A stretch of DNA of 64,000 nt, taken from positions 434,001-498,000 of the forward strand of contig JBAZZS010000001.1 of assembly GCA_041658685.1 (NCBI GenBank), in the 5' to 3' direction. The stretch comes from Candidatus Gracilibacteria bacterium. Its GTDB lineage: Bacteria > Patescibacteriota > Gracilibacteria > UBA1369 > UBA12473. The notes beneath the pieces are model-generated. The model was given only the letters and a program-made list of their open reading frames with translations. It was not told the DNA's origin and ran no database searches. A program made the translations under genes and the position numbers. Numbering within the stretch: position 1 is the first letter of the stretch; every line of letters begins with the position of its first letter. Shown piece by piece: positions 34,107-42,704 of the stretch.

Positions 34107-34553
34107 ATGAAACATTTCCTTACTTCTCTTTTACTCGCACTTGTTTTGCTCCCCCAGATCGTTTTGGCACAAGAAGGAACACTTCTCCCAAGTTCCGGTC
34201 ATTATACTAGTAAAAATTGTGAAGACACTATGGATCACCTAACCGATGCTTCGTTTAAAGAAGCCATTCAAAGCGGAAGTTATATATATTTAGGATGTGC
34301 GATTAAAACAGGTCGAATTAGTCTCTGGATGCTCCCCTATTTTATCTCTTATTTTGCCAACTTTTTCATCGGAATTGCAGCAACGGTAAGCTTATTATTT
34401 GTACTCTTGGGTGGCTTTTGGTACATGACCGGCGGTCTCACGGACGACAAAGAAAAAGGGAAAAAAACCATTTTTTACGCTCTCCTTGGCATGGTCATCA
34501 CCCTCCTAGCTTGGATTTTCGTAAACATCATTCAAGTCCAAGTTACAGGATAA
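34107..34553 (+). CDS. Exported two-helix membrane protein (VirB2/TrbC pilin-like)
   Basis: 148 residues. A signal peptide (MKHFLTSLLLALVLLPQIVLA) is followed by a ~55-residue periplasmic-type segment with two Cys (NCEDTMDH and YLGCAIK). Two transmembrane helices around residues 76-105 and 116-142 are separated by the short loop GGLTDDKEKGKK. Signal peptide plus a helical hairpin is the build of VirB2/TrbC-type conjugative pilins and of many CPR secretion-system proteins. No other type IV secretion gene is next to it, so this is only a shape-based suggestion. Confidence 0.6.
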   Translation: MKHFLTSLLLALVLLPQIVLAQEGTLLPSSGHYTSKNCEDTMDHLTDASFKEAIQSGSYIYLGCAIKTGRISLWMLPYFISYFANFFIGIAATVSLLFVLLGGFWYMTGGLTDDKEKGKKTIFYALLGMVITLLAWIFVNIIQVQVTG

Positions 34554-34606
34554 CCTCCACTAATTCATAAACGCTAACTCCAAACCCCTAATCTCCTCCC
34601 TCCCCC

Positions 34607-35842
34607 ATGGCTAAAAACTTTAAAAAACTTTTCCACCGTATTTCTTCCTTACGCGCAAAAATACACCATCTAAAAAACGAACAACGACGGCTCAAACAAA
34701 CTCCGGTATTTGAGTCAACAACCAAAACCCAACCCACCACCCTCTCCGCCAAAAAGGAAAAAATTATGGATCACGTCATGATTCACCTTTCCATGGCCAG
34801 CGTGGCCAAAGCCACATTGGTAATCATGGCCCTTTTTCTCTTGGGTCAATTTCTCATTTCCATCAAAGCGACCCTCGTCATTCTGTTTGTCTCTCTTTTT
34901 CTGGCCTCAGCCTTGGATTCCATCATTGATTTTCTTCAATCTAAACGAATCCCTCGCGGCCTCGGATTGCTCATTATTTACTTTGTTTTCTTTATTATCT
35001 TTGTCTTTTTCCTCTCCACCCTCATCCCGCTCGTAGCCCTTCAAACGCTCGAACTTGCCAAAACATTAAGCCACCTCATCACCAACCTCACTCAAAGCGA
35101 CACGTTATGGAATCTTCCTTATGCGGATAAAATCCAAGCCTTATTAAAAGACTTTTTAGCCGGAGCCGACCAACAAACCTTGATCAACAACCTTCAATCC
35201 GGATTGGAACAAATCGGAAAACAATTGCAAAACATCGCAGGCAATACTTGGGATGCGGTCAAACTTATTTTCAATGGTGTATTCAATGCCATTTTGGTTT
35301 TAGCGCTCACGTTTTTCTTTACCGTGGATGAAAAAGGAGTTGAAAAATTCCTAATTTCCGTTTTTCCAAGTCGACATAGCAATTACATTTTACAAAAAAG
35401 CTCAGCCATCAAAGAAAACATCGGGTATTGGCTTCGCGGACAAGTCAAACTCATGCTCGTGATCGGAGTTTTAACCTTTGCCGGACTCTCTTTGCTCAAT
35501 GTCGAATACGCACTCACTCTCGCCTTCATCGCCGCCATTACAGAGCTCATCCCCGTGGTCGGTCCGTTCATCGCCATGGTGCCCGCCCTTCTGATCGGGT
35601 TCAATCATTCGCCGGCCCAAGCACTTTGGGTGTTTCTTCTTTACATTCTCATTCAGCAATTTGAGAACAACATCATTGTTCCGATCATCATGAAAAATGC
35701 GGTCGGCCTCAGCCCGATCATCATTATTCTATCGATGTTAATAGGATTCACATTCCTTGGAATTATAGGCGTCATCATTGCTGTTCCGGTGGCCACGGCG
35801 CTCTCGATTTTCATCAAGGATTACATTCGGAAGGAGAAGTGA
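34607..35842 (+). CDS. AI-2E family transporter
   Basis: 411-residue polytopic membrane protein. A charged ~60-residue N-terminal extension comes first (LRAKIHHLKNEQRRLKQ). Two helices follow (VIMALFLLGQFLISI and LVILFVSLFLASALDSII), then the conserved soluble loop and FFTVDEKGVEKFL, YWLRGQVKLMLVIGVL, ALTLAFIAAITELIPVVGPF, and PIIMKNAVGLSPIIIILS. The last three are strong signatures of the AI-2E/UPF0118 family (PF01594). Substrates vary in the family (autoinducer export, Na+/H+ exchange) and cannot be told here. Confidence 0.9.
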   Translation: MAKNFKKLFHRISSLRAKIHHLKNEQRRLKQTPVFESTTKTQPTTLSAKKEKIMDHVMIHLSMASVAKATLVIMALFLLGQFLISIKATLVILFVSLFLASALDSIIDFLQSKRIPRGLGLLIIYFVFFIIFVFFLSTLIPLVALQTLELAKTLSHLITNLTQSDTLWNLPYADKIQALLKDFLAGADQQTLINNLQSGLEQIGKQLQNIAGNTWDAVKLIFNGVFNAILVLALTFFFTVDEKGVEKFLISVFPSRHSNYILQKSSAIKENIGYWLRGQVKLMLVIGVLTFAGLSLLNVEYALTLAFIAAITELIPVVGPFIAMVPALLIGFNHSPAQALWVFLLYILIQQFENNIIVPIIMKNAVGLSPIIIILSMLIGFTFLGIIGVIIAVPVATALSIFIKDYIRKEK

Positions 35843-35845
35843 TTT

Positions 35846-36991
35846 TTACAATGTCATCAAAGTCTTCAACGTCTCTTTGGCCGCTTTTTTCCAACTGAAT
35901 GTTTTGACATGTGCCAATCCTTTTTCACGATATTCGTTAAAAAAGTCATCCATGGTGAGACGACACATGGCCTCCGCGATTTGATCAATATCATACGGTT
36001 GAACCAAAATCCCAGCCTCTCCCGCCACCTCGGGCATGGACGCCACCGACGACGCAATCACCGGAGTTCCGCACGCCATAGCCTCTAAAATCGGCAACCC
36101 AAACCCTTCATACGTGGACACAAAAACCAACCCGCGTGCCAAACTGTACACCGCGGGTTTGTCCGCTTCATCAATAAATCCGGTGATAAAAAGATCCGGA
36201 TGTCCTTCTTCCACAAACACTTTCCCAAACATCTTGGGGTCATAACGCCCGGCCAACACCAATCGATACGTTTCCAGCGGGTATTTTTTTTGGAACAACG
36301 CAAACGCCTTAACCACGCTTTCAATATTTTTACGCGGTTCAATGGTTGAAAAGGTCAAAAAGAATCGATCCGGAAGATTGTATTTCTTTTTCACTTCAAC
36401 CAGGCGGGCCTCGTCAATTTCTGGTTCCAATACACCCGGGGCCGCTTCGGGGATCACGATGATTTTAGCCTCGGAAACTTTATAAATATCAATCAATTCT
36501 TTTTTCGTAAACTCGGACACCGCAATTAAACGATGACTGGTTTGGATTTCACGTCCCGGGTTTAAAACATTAAACCACAATCGACTGCGCCACGAAAAAT
36601 GTTGAGGATAACGCTCGAACGCCAAATCATGAAACGTGATTACTTTTCGCACCGACGACGACACCGGAGAGGGCCGTGGGTCCGGCACAAAAAAAATATC
36701 TATTTTTTTCCCAATACGTTTTTCAATCAATCGATCAATCTTGGGCCAACTGAAAACCCGCCATAAAATATGAAGTAATTTATTCGGGAAGCGAGTGCGC
36801 ACCACTTGAATACGTTTGCCATCTTCCAACCCCTTTAAAAAATCTCCGCGATCCCGAAATGAATTATAAAAAAGCACATAGCGATTGTCCGCATCTTGAA
36901 CAAAAATCTCTTTCAATAACGAACGAATGTAGTTTTCAACGCCACTGGTACGACCATGCATCAAGGGGCGAACATCAATACCGATAAGCAT
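35846..36991 (-). CDS. Glycosyltransferase, GT4-like
   Basis: 381 residues with the GT-B two-domain build. N-terminal: MLIGIDVRPLMHGRTSGVENY. Linker: KIIVIPEAAPGVLEPE. C-terminal GT1/GT4 domain: FLTFSTIEPRKNIESVVKAF, and FVSTYEGFGLPILEAMACG with the E-x7-E sugar-nucleotide site, then GTPVIASSVASMPEVAGEAG. Likely transfers a sugar in capsule or wall polysaccharide assembly at the cytoplasmic face. It forms a minus-strand group with the Wzz-like gene (29 bp upstream) and a second glycosyltransferase. Confidence 0.92.
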   Translation of the reverse strand: MLIGIDVRPLMHGRTSGVENYIRSLLKEIFVQDADNRYVLFYNSFRDRGDFLKGLEDGKRIQVVRTRFPNKLLHILWRVFSWPKIDRLIEKRIGKKIDIFFVPDPRPSPVSSSVRKVITFHDLAFERYPQHFSWRSRLWFNVLNPGREIQTSHRLIAVSEFTKKELIDIYKVSEAKIIVIPEAAPGVLEPEIDEARLVEVKKKYNLPDRFFLTFSTIEPRKNIESVVKAFALFQKKYPLETYRLVLAGRYDPKMFGKVFVEEGHPDLFITGFIDEADKPAVYSLARGLVFVSTYEGFGLPILEAMACGTPVIASSVASMPEVAGEAGILVQPYDIDQIAEAMCRLTMDDFFNEYREKGLAHVKTFSWKKAAKETLKTLMTL

Positions 36992-37020
36992 GAAAATTAG
37001 GGGTTAGGAATTAGCATTTC

Positions 37021-37944
37021 TTAAGCGATCAAAATATATTGAAAGGGTCCATTGACCAGGGCTTTCAACTCACGAATTTCCGCTTCACGCGTTTTCCCCA
37101 ATTGAATCACAGCCAAAAAAGAGGTGCCCGCGGATAAAACCCCCAACGCTTCAGGATAAGGGATCAGTGTCACCTCAGCCTCGCCCAAAAGCCATCCGGC
37201 CTTATGTTGCATACGCGTTTTTCCCAAATCCACCCACACGGTCTCAGGAGAAAAACGATACCGATAGGATTCCAGCATGCGCGACAAACATTTCACTCCA
37301 AAATAAGAAGGCAATTCAAAGGCCGGCGCTTGGCCCACGAGTTTTTCAACATGATAGGCAAAACTCACACGATACGTCGCGTATTCCATTAAAAGCAATA
37401 AAAGAAAAGAAAAGAACAAGGCCAACCCTCCGCCCACCACACTGTTGACCATGCGAGACGAAGATGGCTCGGGAAGCGTCATTGAATTCAACGCCAAAAC
37501 AAAACGGGTGTGAGTCATGGAATTATACGTCGCAATTTCTTGATTCAAAACCGATAAAACAGACCCGGGAATCAGCGCGGAATCCACAGAACTCGGAAAC
37601 GACACCGTCACAAGAAGATTTTGCTTTTCCTGTTTGCGAACGCCAACACCGAGCGCCACTCCGGCCACATCATTCATCCGCTCCAAAAGCGCAGGATTAT
37701 AAAGCCACCCCTGAACCGTCTCCGTAAATTGATCCACCACATTCGCACTTTCATTCGTCACATAAAAATCCGCAGGCGTACCCGAATCCACTTCCATTCC
37801 CAACGTCACAAAAATCAACGCTTCTCGTGTTTTTCCTTCATTTTTCATCGCATGAACCAACCCAATACTTACCCCAACAAGGACGGCAATGAATAAAATA
37901 ACCCATCGTCGTTTGAAAAAAGAAAAAAATTCACGCGGATCCAT
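37021..37944 (-). CDS. Wzz-like polysaccharide chain-length/co-polymerase protein
   Basis: 307 residues. N-terminal transmembrane helix (WVILFIAVLVGVSIGLVHAM) after a short FFSFFKRRW cytoplasmic tip. A ~130-residue extracytoplasmic region follows, then a second helix (VVGGGLALFFSFLLLLLMEY) and a ~110-residue cytoplasmic tail. This is the build of Wzz/polysaccharide co-polymerase proteins. The tail has no Walker motifs, so no BY-kinase activity is expected. It sits between two glycosyltransferase genes. Confidence 0.75.
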   Translation of the reverse strand: MDPREFFSFFKRRWVILFIAVLVGVSIGLVHAMKNEGKTREALIFVTLGMEVDSGTPADFYVTNESANVVDQFTETVQGWLYNPALLERMNDVAGVALGVGVRKQEKQNLLVTVSFPSSVDSALIPGSVLSVLNQEIATYNSMTHTRFVLALNSMTLPEPSSSRMVNSVVGGGLALFFSFLLLLLMEYATYRVSFAYHVEKLVGQAPAFELPSYFGVKCLSRMLESYRYRFSPETVWVDLGKTRMQHKAGWLLGEAEVTLIPYPEALGVLSAGTSFLAVIQLGKTREAEIRELKALVNGPFQYILIA

Positions 37945-38059
37945 AAGATTGAAAGTAATGAAATAATGTAAAGCAACTAAAACACGGATGAGTCTAGCTC
38001 AAACCGCCGCTCCGAGCAACCAGCCCCGCATCCCTAATTTAAAATCTAAAATTCCCAAT

Positions 38060-39169
38060 CTATAATTTCCCAAATTCCTCCCACGCTTTTCCCACGAACG
38101 CTTGCATTTTTTCCATAAAAATCTCGGTCCCAAAACGTTCCGCCTCTTTACGAACTTTCTCTGGCTTGAATTCAAGCTCTGAAAACTTGGAAATCGCTTC
38201 TTTCAACGACGCCACGGTTTGCTCCTTAAAAAACAACCCGGAAACCTTATTTTTCACCGTTTCCAACGCCCCTCCGCCTTCAAACGCGATCACCGGACAC
38301 CCGTGCGCCATGGCTTCCACCGCCGTGATCCCAAAATCCTCCAATTGCGGAAATAAAAACGCCTTGGCCCCCAAATACAATTGATTCAATTCTTCTTCAC
38401 TCACCCGTCCCAAAAACTCAATATTGGAATGCGCCATTTTCTTCAATGATTTCTCGGAATTTCCAACCCCTACAATCTTGAGTGGCAAATGGAGTTCATT
38501 AAACGCCTCCACCAACAGATCAAAACGCTTATACGCGGTCAACCGACCCACCGCCAAAAAATAATCTCCTTTTTTTCGATCTTGCGGCATAAAATCTCCC
38601 AAATCCACAGGGGGATAAATCACCTCGGACTCCCGACGATAATATTTACGAATACGTTGCTCCACACACTCGGAATTGGCACTGTAGCGATCCACGCGCT
38701 CGGCCGCGGCCCGATCCCACAAACGCAACCGGTGCAAATACGGCGGAATAATCGTTTTTTTCAAAAAATTCGGCCACGGATACTGTTCCACATACTCATG
38801 CGAGTTGTCCCATAAATAGCGCGGCGGCGAATGACAATACGACAAATGCAAGGTCCCGGGCTTGGTGATGATCCCCTTCGCGCACGAATGCGAACTCGAA
38901 ATCACCAAATCATAATCACGAAAATCAAAAGACTCAAACGCCAGAGGCATTCCGACAATATACCAAGGATGATGATGTTTGGCTCCCGGAAATTTTTGTA
39001 AAAACGACGTATAAACCTCGACATTTTTCAACTCCGGAAAACGCTCCGCATCATAAATACTGGTATAAATCGGCGCCTCTGGAAACAGTTCATGCAACGC
39101 CAAAATCACACGTTCCGCGCCTCCGCGGGAGGTCAACCAATCACACACGATGGCGATTCGAGGTGTCAT
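38060..39169 (-). CDS. Glycosyltransferase, GT4/WbaZ-like
   Basis: 369 residues. MTPRIAIVCDWLTSRGGAER opens a GT-B fold. SYCHSPPRYLWD and YSANSECVEQRIRKYY are typical of the WbaZ/mannosyltransferase-like group. The C-terminal domain has FLAVGRLTAYKRFDLLVEAF, and LFPQLEDFGITAVEAMAHGC with the E-x7-E motif. I use ATG 39169 rather than TTG 39178. First gene of the minus-strand glycosylation group that continues to 35.8 kb. Confidence 0.9.
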   Translation of the reverse strand: MTPRIAIVCDWLTSRGGAERVILALHELFPEAPIYTSIYDAERFPELKNVEVYTSFLQKFPGAKHHHPWYIVGMPLAFESFDFRDYDLVISSSHSCAKGIITKPGTLHLSYCHSPPRYLWDNSHEYVEQYPWPNFLKKTIIPPYLHRLRLWDRAAAERVDRYSANSECVEQRIRKYYRRESEVIYPPVDLGDFMPQDRKKGDYFLAVGRLTAYKRFDLLVEAFNELHLPLKIVGVGNSEKSLKKMAHSNIEFLGRVSEEELNQLYLGAKAFLFPQLEDFGITAVEAMAHGCPVIAFEGGGALETVKNKVSGLFFKEQTVASLKEAISKFSELEFKPEKVRKEAERFGTEIFMEKMQAFVGKAWEEFGKL

Positions 39170-39235
39170 AAAACACAATTAAAAATCTCCTGTTCATCAT
39201 AACAAGGAAGGGAAAAAATTCAATAACGTTATTTT

Positions 39236-39607
39236 TTACGCACTCATCGCCGTCTTTGCCTCATCGAGAGTAGCATGGCAAGGAATGAGCTGAGTCAGTC
39301 CCACCACCTGCAAAATATCCACAATATTGTCACGTGCCATGGCAATCGCAATTTTACCGCTTTCTCCCGACACTTTCCCATACCAATCCGTTAAATACCC
39401 AATCGCCTTGCTGTTCAAATATTCCAGTTCTGAAAAATCAAAAATCAAATACAGATTCTTGGGATTGGTTTCAATGAGTTGATAAATCGTCTTGGCTTGC
39501 TCGTCGACATTGCTTTCATCGAGCTGACCGCTGACTTTTACGATTTTAATATTACGATCCGCTTGAACTTGAGCGAGGTCTTCAATGGCGATATTGGCGT
39601 AAGTCAT
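39236..39607 (-). CDS. STAS-domain anti-sigma factor antagonist
   Basis: 123-residue single-domain STAS protein. VSGQLDESNVDEQAKTIY and YLIFDFSELEYLNSKAIGYL are the typical N-terminal strand and phospho-acceptor region; the Ser in LNSKAIG matches the phosphorylated Ser of SpoIIAA/RsbV. In partner switching, the dephosphorylated form binds the HATPase anti-sigma kinase. Located 49 bp downstream of that kinase gene on the same strand. Confidence 0.88.
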   Translation of the reverse strand: MTYANIAIEDLAQVQADRNIKIVKVSGQLDESNVDEQAKTIYQLIETNPKNLYLIFDFSELEYLNSKAIGYLTDWYGKVSGESGKIAIAMARDNIVDILQVVGLTQLIPCHATLDEAKTAMSA

Positions 39608-39656
39608 GGAATTAGGAGTTAAGAGTTAGGGAAACTAAAATAAAAGTTTAATTAAC

Positions 39657-40178
39657 TTAAGTTTTTTCATTAAGATATTTCTTCACACGAACCCTCAACC
39701 CGCCTCCGGATCGATCTTCAAACACAATTTCATCCGTCCATTCCGCCACAATCTTAGCCAAACCACGCCCACGGAGTCCCAAAAATTGCGTCTGAACCTT
39801 TTCCATCTGTTGTTTCAAAACATCTCTCATCTGAGCCGCCGTATACTTGCAAGGGCCGGTCCCCGTATCTTCGACCGCAATCTCTATACTTTGCTTGGGA
39901 TGACTTAAAAACGTAATACTCACATCATTCCCCACCGCAGATCCATGTTCGATCGCATTGTTACAAAGCTCATCCACCACGGACTGAAAGCGAAACGCCC
40001 ATTGATCTGAAAAACCGGTCATATTCTTAGTTAACGTCAACGTAAAATCTCGAATTCCGGATAAAAAATAAGCATTTGTGGGAAGCACAATCGTGATTTT
40101 CACCATGTCCTCCGGCGTAGGATTCGCCGTAGGGGTTGTACTGACAATCGAAGTCGATGAAACAGTGGAAGAATTCAT
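39657..40178 (-). CDS. RsbW-like anti-sigma factor kinase (HATPase)
   Basis: 173 residues. After a low-complexity Ser/Thr N-terminus comes the GHKL ATPase: N box VVDELCNNAIEHGSAVG, G1 VEDTGTGP, and G2 LGLRGRGLAKIVAEW. This is the SpoIIAB/RsbW type, which phosphorylates a STAS partner and sequesters a sigma factor or other effector. The matching STAS gene follows immediately; a candidate phosphatase is encoded at 48.8-49.9 kb. No sigma factor gene is in the window. Confidence 0.88.
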   Translation of the reverse strand: MNSSTVSSTSIVSTTPTANPTPEDMVKITIVLPTNAYFLSGIRDFTLTLTKNMTGFSDQWAFRFQSVVDELCNNAIEHGSAVGNDVSITFLSHPKQSIEIAVEDTGTGPCKYTAAQMRDVLKQQMEKVQTQFLGLRGRGLAKIVAEWTDEIVFEDRSGGGLRVRVKKYLNEKT

Positions 40179-40224
40179 AGGTCTAAATTACATCATACTA
40201 TTATACCCGAGAAAACTCCTTAAG

Positions 40225-40491
40225 TCAACGCTGTTCCCGTTTGGACACCGCAAAAATCTGCATAAAAAGCGCTTGAAGCAACAACGGATTCAATCCCAAT
40301 CTTGCCCCTCGATCCAAAACTCGCTTCAAAACAATCTCTTCTCTCTCGGGTTGATACACGGTTGTATGTTGTTTTTTCTTCATTTTAGCCACCTGTGAAA
40401 CACACTCAAATCGTTCCCCCAAAAGATCAATAATTTGATCGTCAATGTCATCGATTTTAGCCCGAATTTTTATCAAAGGATCCTTTTCCAT
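40225..40491 (-). CDS. AroQ-type chorismate mutase domain protein
   Basis: 88 residues from ATG 40491 (MEKDPLIKIRAKIDDIDDQI). The AroQ pattern is kept: Arg near the start of helix 1, I-D-x-I-D-x-x-I-x-x-L-L-x-x-R, V-A-x-M-K, and P-E-R-E-E-x-V near the end of helix 2. Chorismate mutase makes prephenate for Phe/Tyr synthesis. No other aromatic pathway gene is present, so its role here is unclear. It lies 46 bp upstream of the anti-sigma kinase gene on the same strand and is divergent from rpsB. Confidence 0.8.
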   Translation of the reverse strand: MEKDPLIKIRAKIDDIDDQIIDLLGERFECVSQVAKMKKKQHTTVYQPEREEIVLKRVLDRGARLGLNPLLLQALFMQIFAVSKREQR

Positions 40492-40512
40492 AAAGGAAAT
40501 ATACAGAAAAAC

Positions 40513-40541
40513 TTGTAAAAGCTCAAAAAATCCATTACAGT
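40513..40541 (+). promoter_or_regulatory. Sigma70-type promoter for rpsB
   Basis: TTGTAA, 17 bases, TACAGT, ending 33 bp before the rpsB ATG. Confidence 0.5.
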
Positions 40542-40574
40542 GCACGCGATTTAACCTTAAATGTTTCCTTTTTT

Positions 40575-41270
40575 ATGCCCACAACAGCCCCTGACAAAGA
40601 AAAACTTCTCAAAGAAATGATCAAAAATGCCGTGCATTTTGGTCACAAACCCTGCAAATGGAATCCCAAAATGAAACCCTATCTTTATGGAAAACACGAT
40701 GGCGTTCATGTTTTCGACTTAAACAAAACCGCGGACGGCCTCGCCGTAGCGACCGAATTTTTACACCAATGCGTACGAGAAAGTAAAACCGTTCTTTTTG
40801 TCAGCACCAAAGCGCAGGCCATTCAAATCATGAAAGACACGGCCGAAGCGTGTGGAATGCCTTATATCACTCAAAAATGGGTTCCCGGACTTCTCACCAA
40901 TTTCACCACCATTAAAAAACGCATCAAATATCTCCGCGATCTTAAAGAACAAGATGCCTCGGGAGAACTCGACAAATACACCAAAAAAGAAGCTCTCAAG
41001 ATGAGAAAAACCATCATCAAACTCCAAGAAGCTTTGGGTGGTCTTGAAAATCTGACCAAACGTCCGGACGTACTCTTTTTGGTGGACGTGGTTCGAGACC
41101 ATATCGCCGTAGAAGAAGCCAATAAACTCAATATTCCGATTGTGGCCATCGTAGACTCCAATGGAGATCCGACTCGCATCACTCACCCCATTCCCGGGAA
41201 TGACGATGCCATCAATTCTCTTGATTTTTTAGTGAAAAAAATCGGAGGAGCGTTGGAACGAAAAAAATAA
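40575..41270 (+). CDS. rpsB: 30S ribosomal protein S2
   Basis: Small-subunit protein; 231 residues, normal length. Signatures: NAVHFGHKPCKWNPKMKPYL, FVSTKAQAIQIMKD, PYITQKWVPGLLTNFTTIKK, and PIVAIVDSNGDPTRITHPIPGNDDA in two adjacent blocks. It precedes tsf, as in most bacteria, but with a small membrane protein gene between them. Confidence 0.97.
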   Translation: MPTTAPDKEKLLKEMIKNAVHFGHKPCKWNPKMKPYLYGKHDGVHVFDLNKTADGLAVATEFLHQCVRESKTVLFVSTKAQAIQIMKDTAEACGMPYITQKWVPGLLTNFTTIKKRIKYLRDLKEQDASGELDKYTKKEALKMRKTIIKLQEALGGLENLTKRPDVLFLVDVVRDHIAVEEANKLNIPIVAIVDSNGDPTRITHPIPGNDDAINSLDFLVKKIGGALERKK

Positions 41271-41347
41271 GAAACGTTTTTTCTCTTTACGCCACACCGT
41301 TTAAGCCTTAAGATTAAATCATCTATTTTTCCTTAGCCTTTTTTGTC

Positions 41348-41797
41348 ATGCCCAACACCCCCCCCGCTCCCACACCGGCCCCCATCAACAACATTCCATC
41401 CGAGGAACGCATACTCGCCGCCTTATCTTATTTCCCATTCCTTTTTGTTGGAGCTTTAATCATGAAACCCGAAAGCAAGTTTTGCCAAATGCACGCCAAG
41501 CAAGGCATGATTCTTTCCGGCATCGCCTTTGTGATTCTTTTTGTATTGGCCGCCATCCCAATGATTGGGTCTTTACTCTTTTTGGCCCTCGTTGGTGCCA
41601 TTGCCATTGGCGGGTTCCAAGCTTATTCCGGGATGGAATGGAAAATGCCGATACTCCATGACCTTGCCATGAAAATCAATGTCGATAAATTATTTGCCGG
41701 AACCACAATTAAACCCACGGAAACAAAATCGGAAACCCCGGCGGTCTCTCCCGCAGCCCCCGCCGCGCCAACCCCTCCATCATCTGAGAAAAAATAA
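41348..41797 (+). CDS. DUF4870-like small membrane protein
   Basis: 149 residues. NIPSEERILAALSYFPFLF and FCQMHAKQGMILSGIAFVI resemble the DUF4870/Tic20-like helical family, which starts with a similar 'E-R-x-x-A-x-L-x-Y' stretch and a conserved H-x-x-Q-G. About four hydrophobic segments are followed by an Ala/Pro/Thr-rich tail (SPAAPAAPTPP). It splits the rpsB-tsf pair. Confidence 0.7.
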   Translation: MPNTPPAPTPAPINNIPSEERILAALSYFPFLFVGALIMKPESKFCQMHAKQGMILSGIAFVILFVLAAIPMIGSLLFLALVGAIAIGGFQAYSGMEWKMPILHDLAMKINVDKLFAGTTIKPTETKSETPAVSPAAPAAPTPPSSEKK

Positions 41798-41875
41798 TAC
41801 TTCCATTTTTATTCCGAAGATTTCTCACCTCTCCGCTCTCATTAAACTAAACCTTAATTCCTAACCCCTATTCGT

Positions 41876-42628
41876 ATGACCATCGACGACATCAAACACC
41901 TCCGCGAACGCACCGGCGCTTCATTACAAGCGTGTAAAATAGCTCTTGAAGAAGCCAAAGGCGACGAAACTCTTGCAATCGAAATCCTCCGTAAAAAAGG
42001 CGAATCCAAGGCCGCGGGACGAAGCGATCGTGAAACCACCCAAGGCGTGGTGACCGTAGCAACCCAAGGCAACAAAGCCGTGATTTTAAAACTCGGATCC
42101 GAAACCGATTTTGTGGCCAAAACTCCGGATTTTATAAAAGCCGCGGAAGATATTGCTCAAACGTTACTCAAAGACCCTTCTTTTGATGCCACCGCACTTT
42201 TAAGTAATCTCAACGCCAAAATGGGAGAAAAAATCAGTTTGAATAACGTACAACACGTTGAAGGCGCTGTGGTCGGAACGTATGTTCATTCCAACCGAAA
42301 AGTCGGAGGCGTTGTGGTTATGAATGGCGGATCGCAAGAAACCGCTTATGACATTGCCATGCACGTCACCGCCATGAATCCGCTCGTGCTCTCCCCTGCC
42401 GAAGTGTCCGAAGAATTGGTTAAAAAAGAACGTGAAATCTGGACCGAACAACTCAAAACGGAAGGGAAACCCGAGGCCATTGTTGAAAAAATCCTCATGG
42501 GAAAAGAAAAAAAATTCCGTGAAGAAAATGCGCTCTTAAAACAAGCCTTTGTTAAAAATCCGGAACAAACCGTGGAAAGCCTTCTCAACGGCGCAACCAT
42601 TGAAAAATTCATTCGTCTGGAGTGTTAA
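41876..42628 (+). CDS. tsf: Elongation factor Ts
   Basis: Nucleotide exchange factor for EF-Tu. MTIDDIKHLRERTGASLQAC is the UBA-like start, with KIALEEAKGDETLAIEILRK next. The core has LGSETDFVAK, the conserved contact with EF-Tu, and later VAMHVTAMNP-like residues (IAMHVTAMNPL). 250 residues, short-to-normal length for EF-Ts. Confidence 0.96.
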   Translation: MTIDDIKHLRERTGASLQACKIALEEAKGDETLAIEILRKKGESKAAGRSDRETTQGVVTVATQGNKAVILKLGSETDFVAKTPDFIKAAEDIAQTLLKDPSFDATALLSNLNAKMGEKISLNNVQHVEGAVVGTYVHSNRKVGGVVVMNGGSQETAYDIAMHVTAMNPLVLSPAEVSEELVKKEREIWTEQLKTEGKPEAIVEKILMGKEKKFREENALLKQAFVKNPEQTVESLLNGATIEKFIRLEC

Positions 42629-42704
42629 CAGAAACGAACGTAGCAAAGTGAGCTTTTCCCTCCCCGTATTCTCCCCCATCTTCTTTTCTTTTTATAATTT
42701 CCTC

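Noticed and set aside
42629..42660. Further member of the AGCG-type hairpin family
   Set aside because: The loop is only loosely similar and the stem is short (GAAA/TTTC); too weak to list.
42629..42704. Possible FMN riboswitch upstream of ribBA
   Set aside because: Only 76 bp separate tsf and ribBA, without the multi-helix core of the RFN element.
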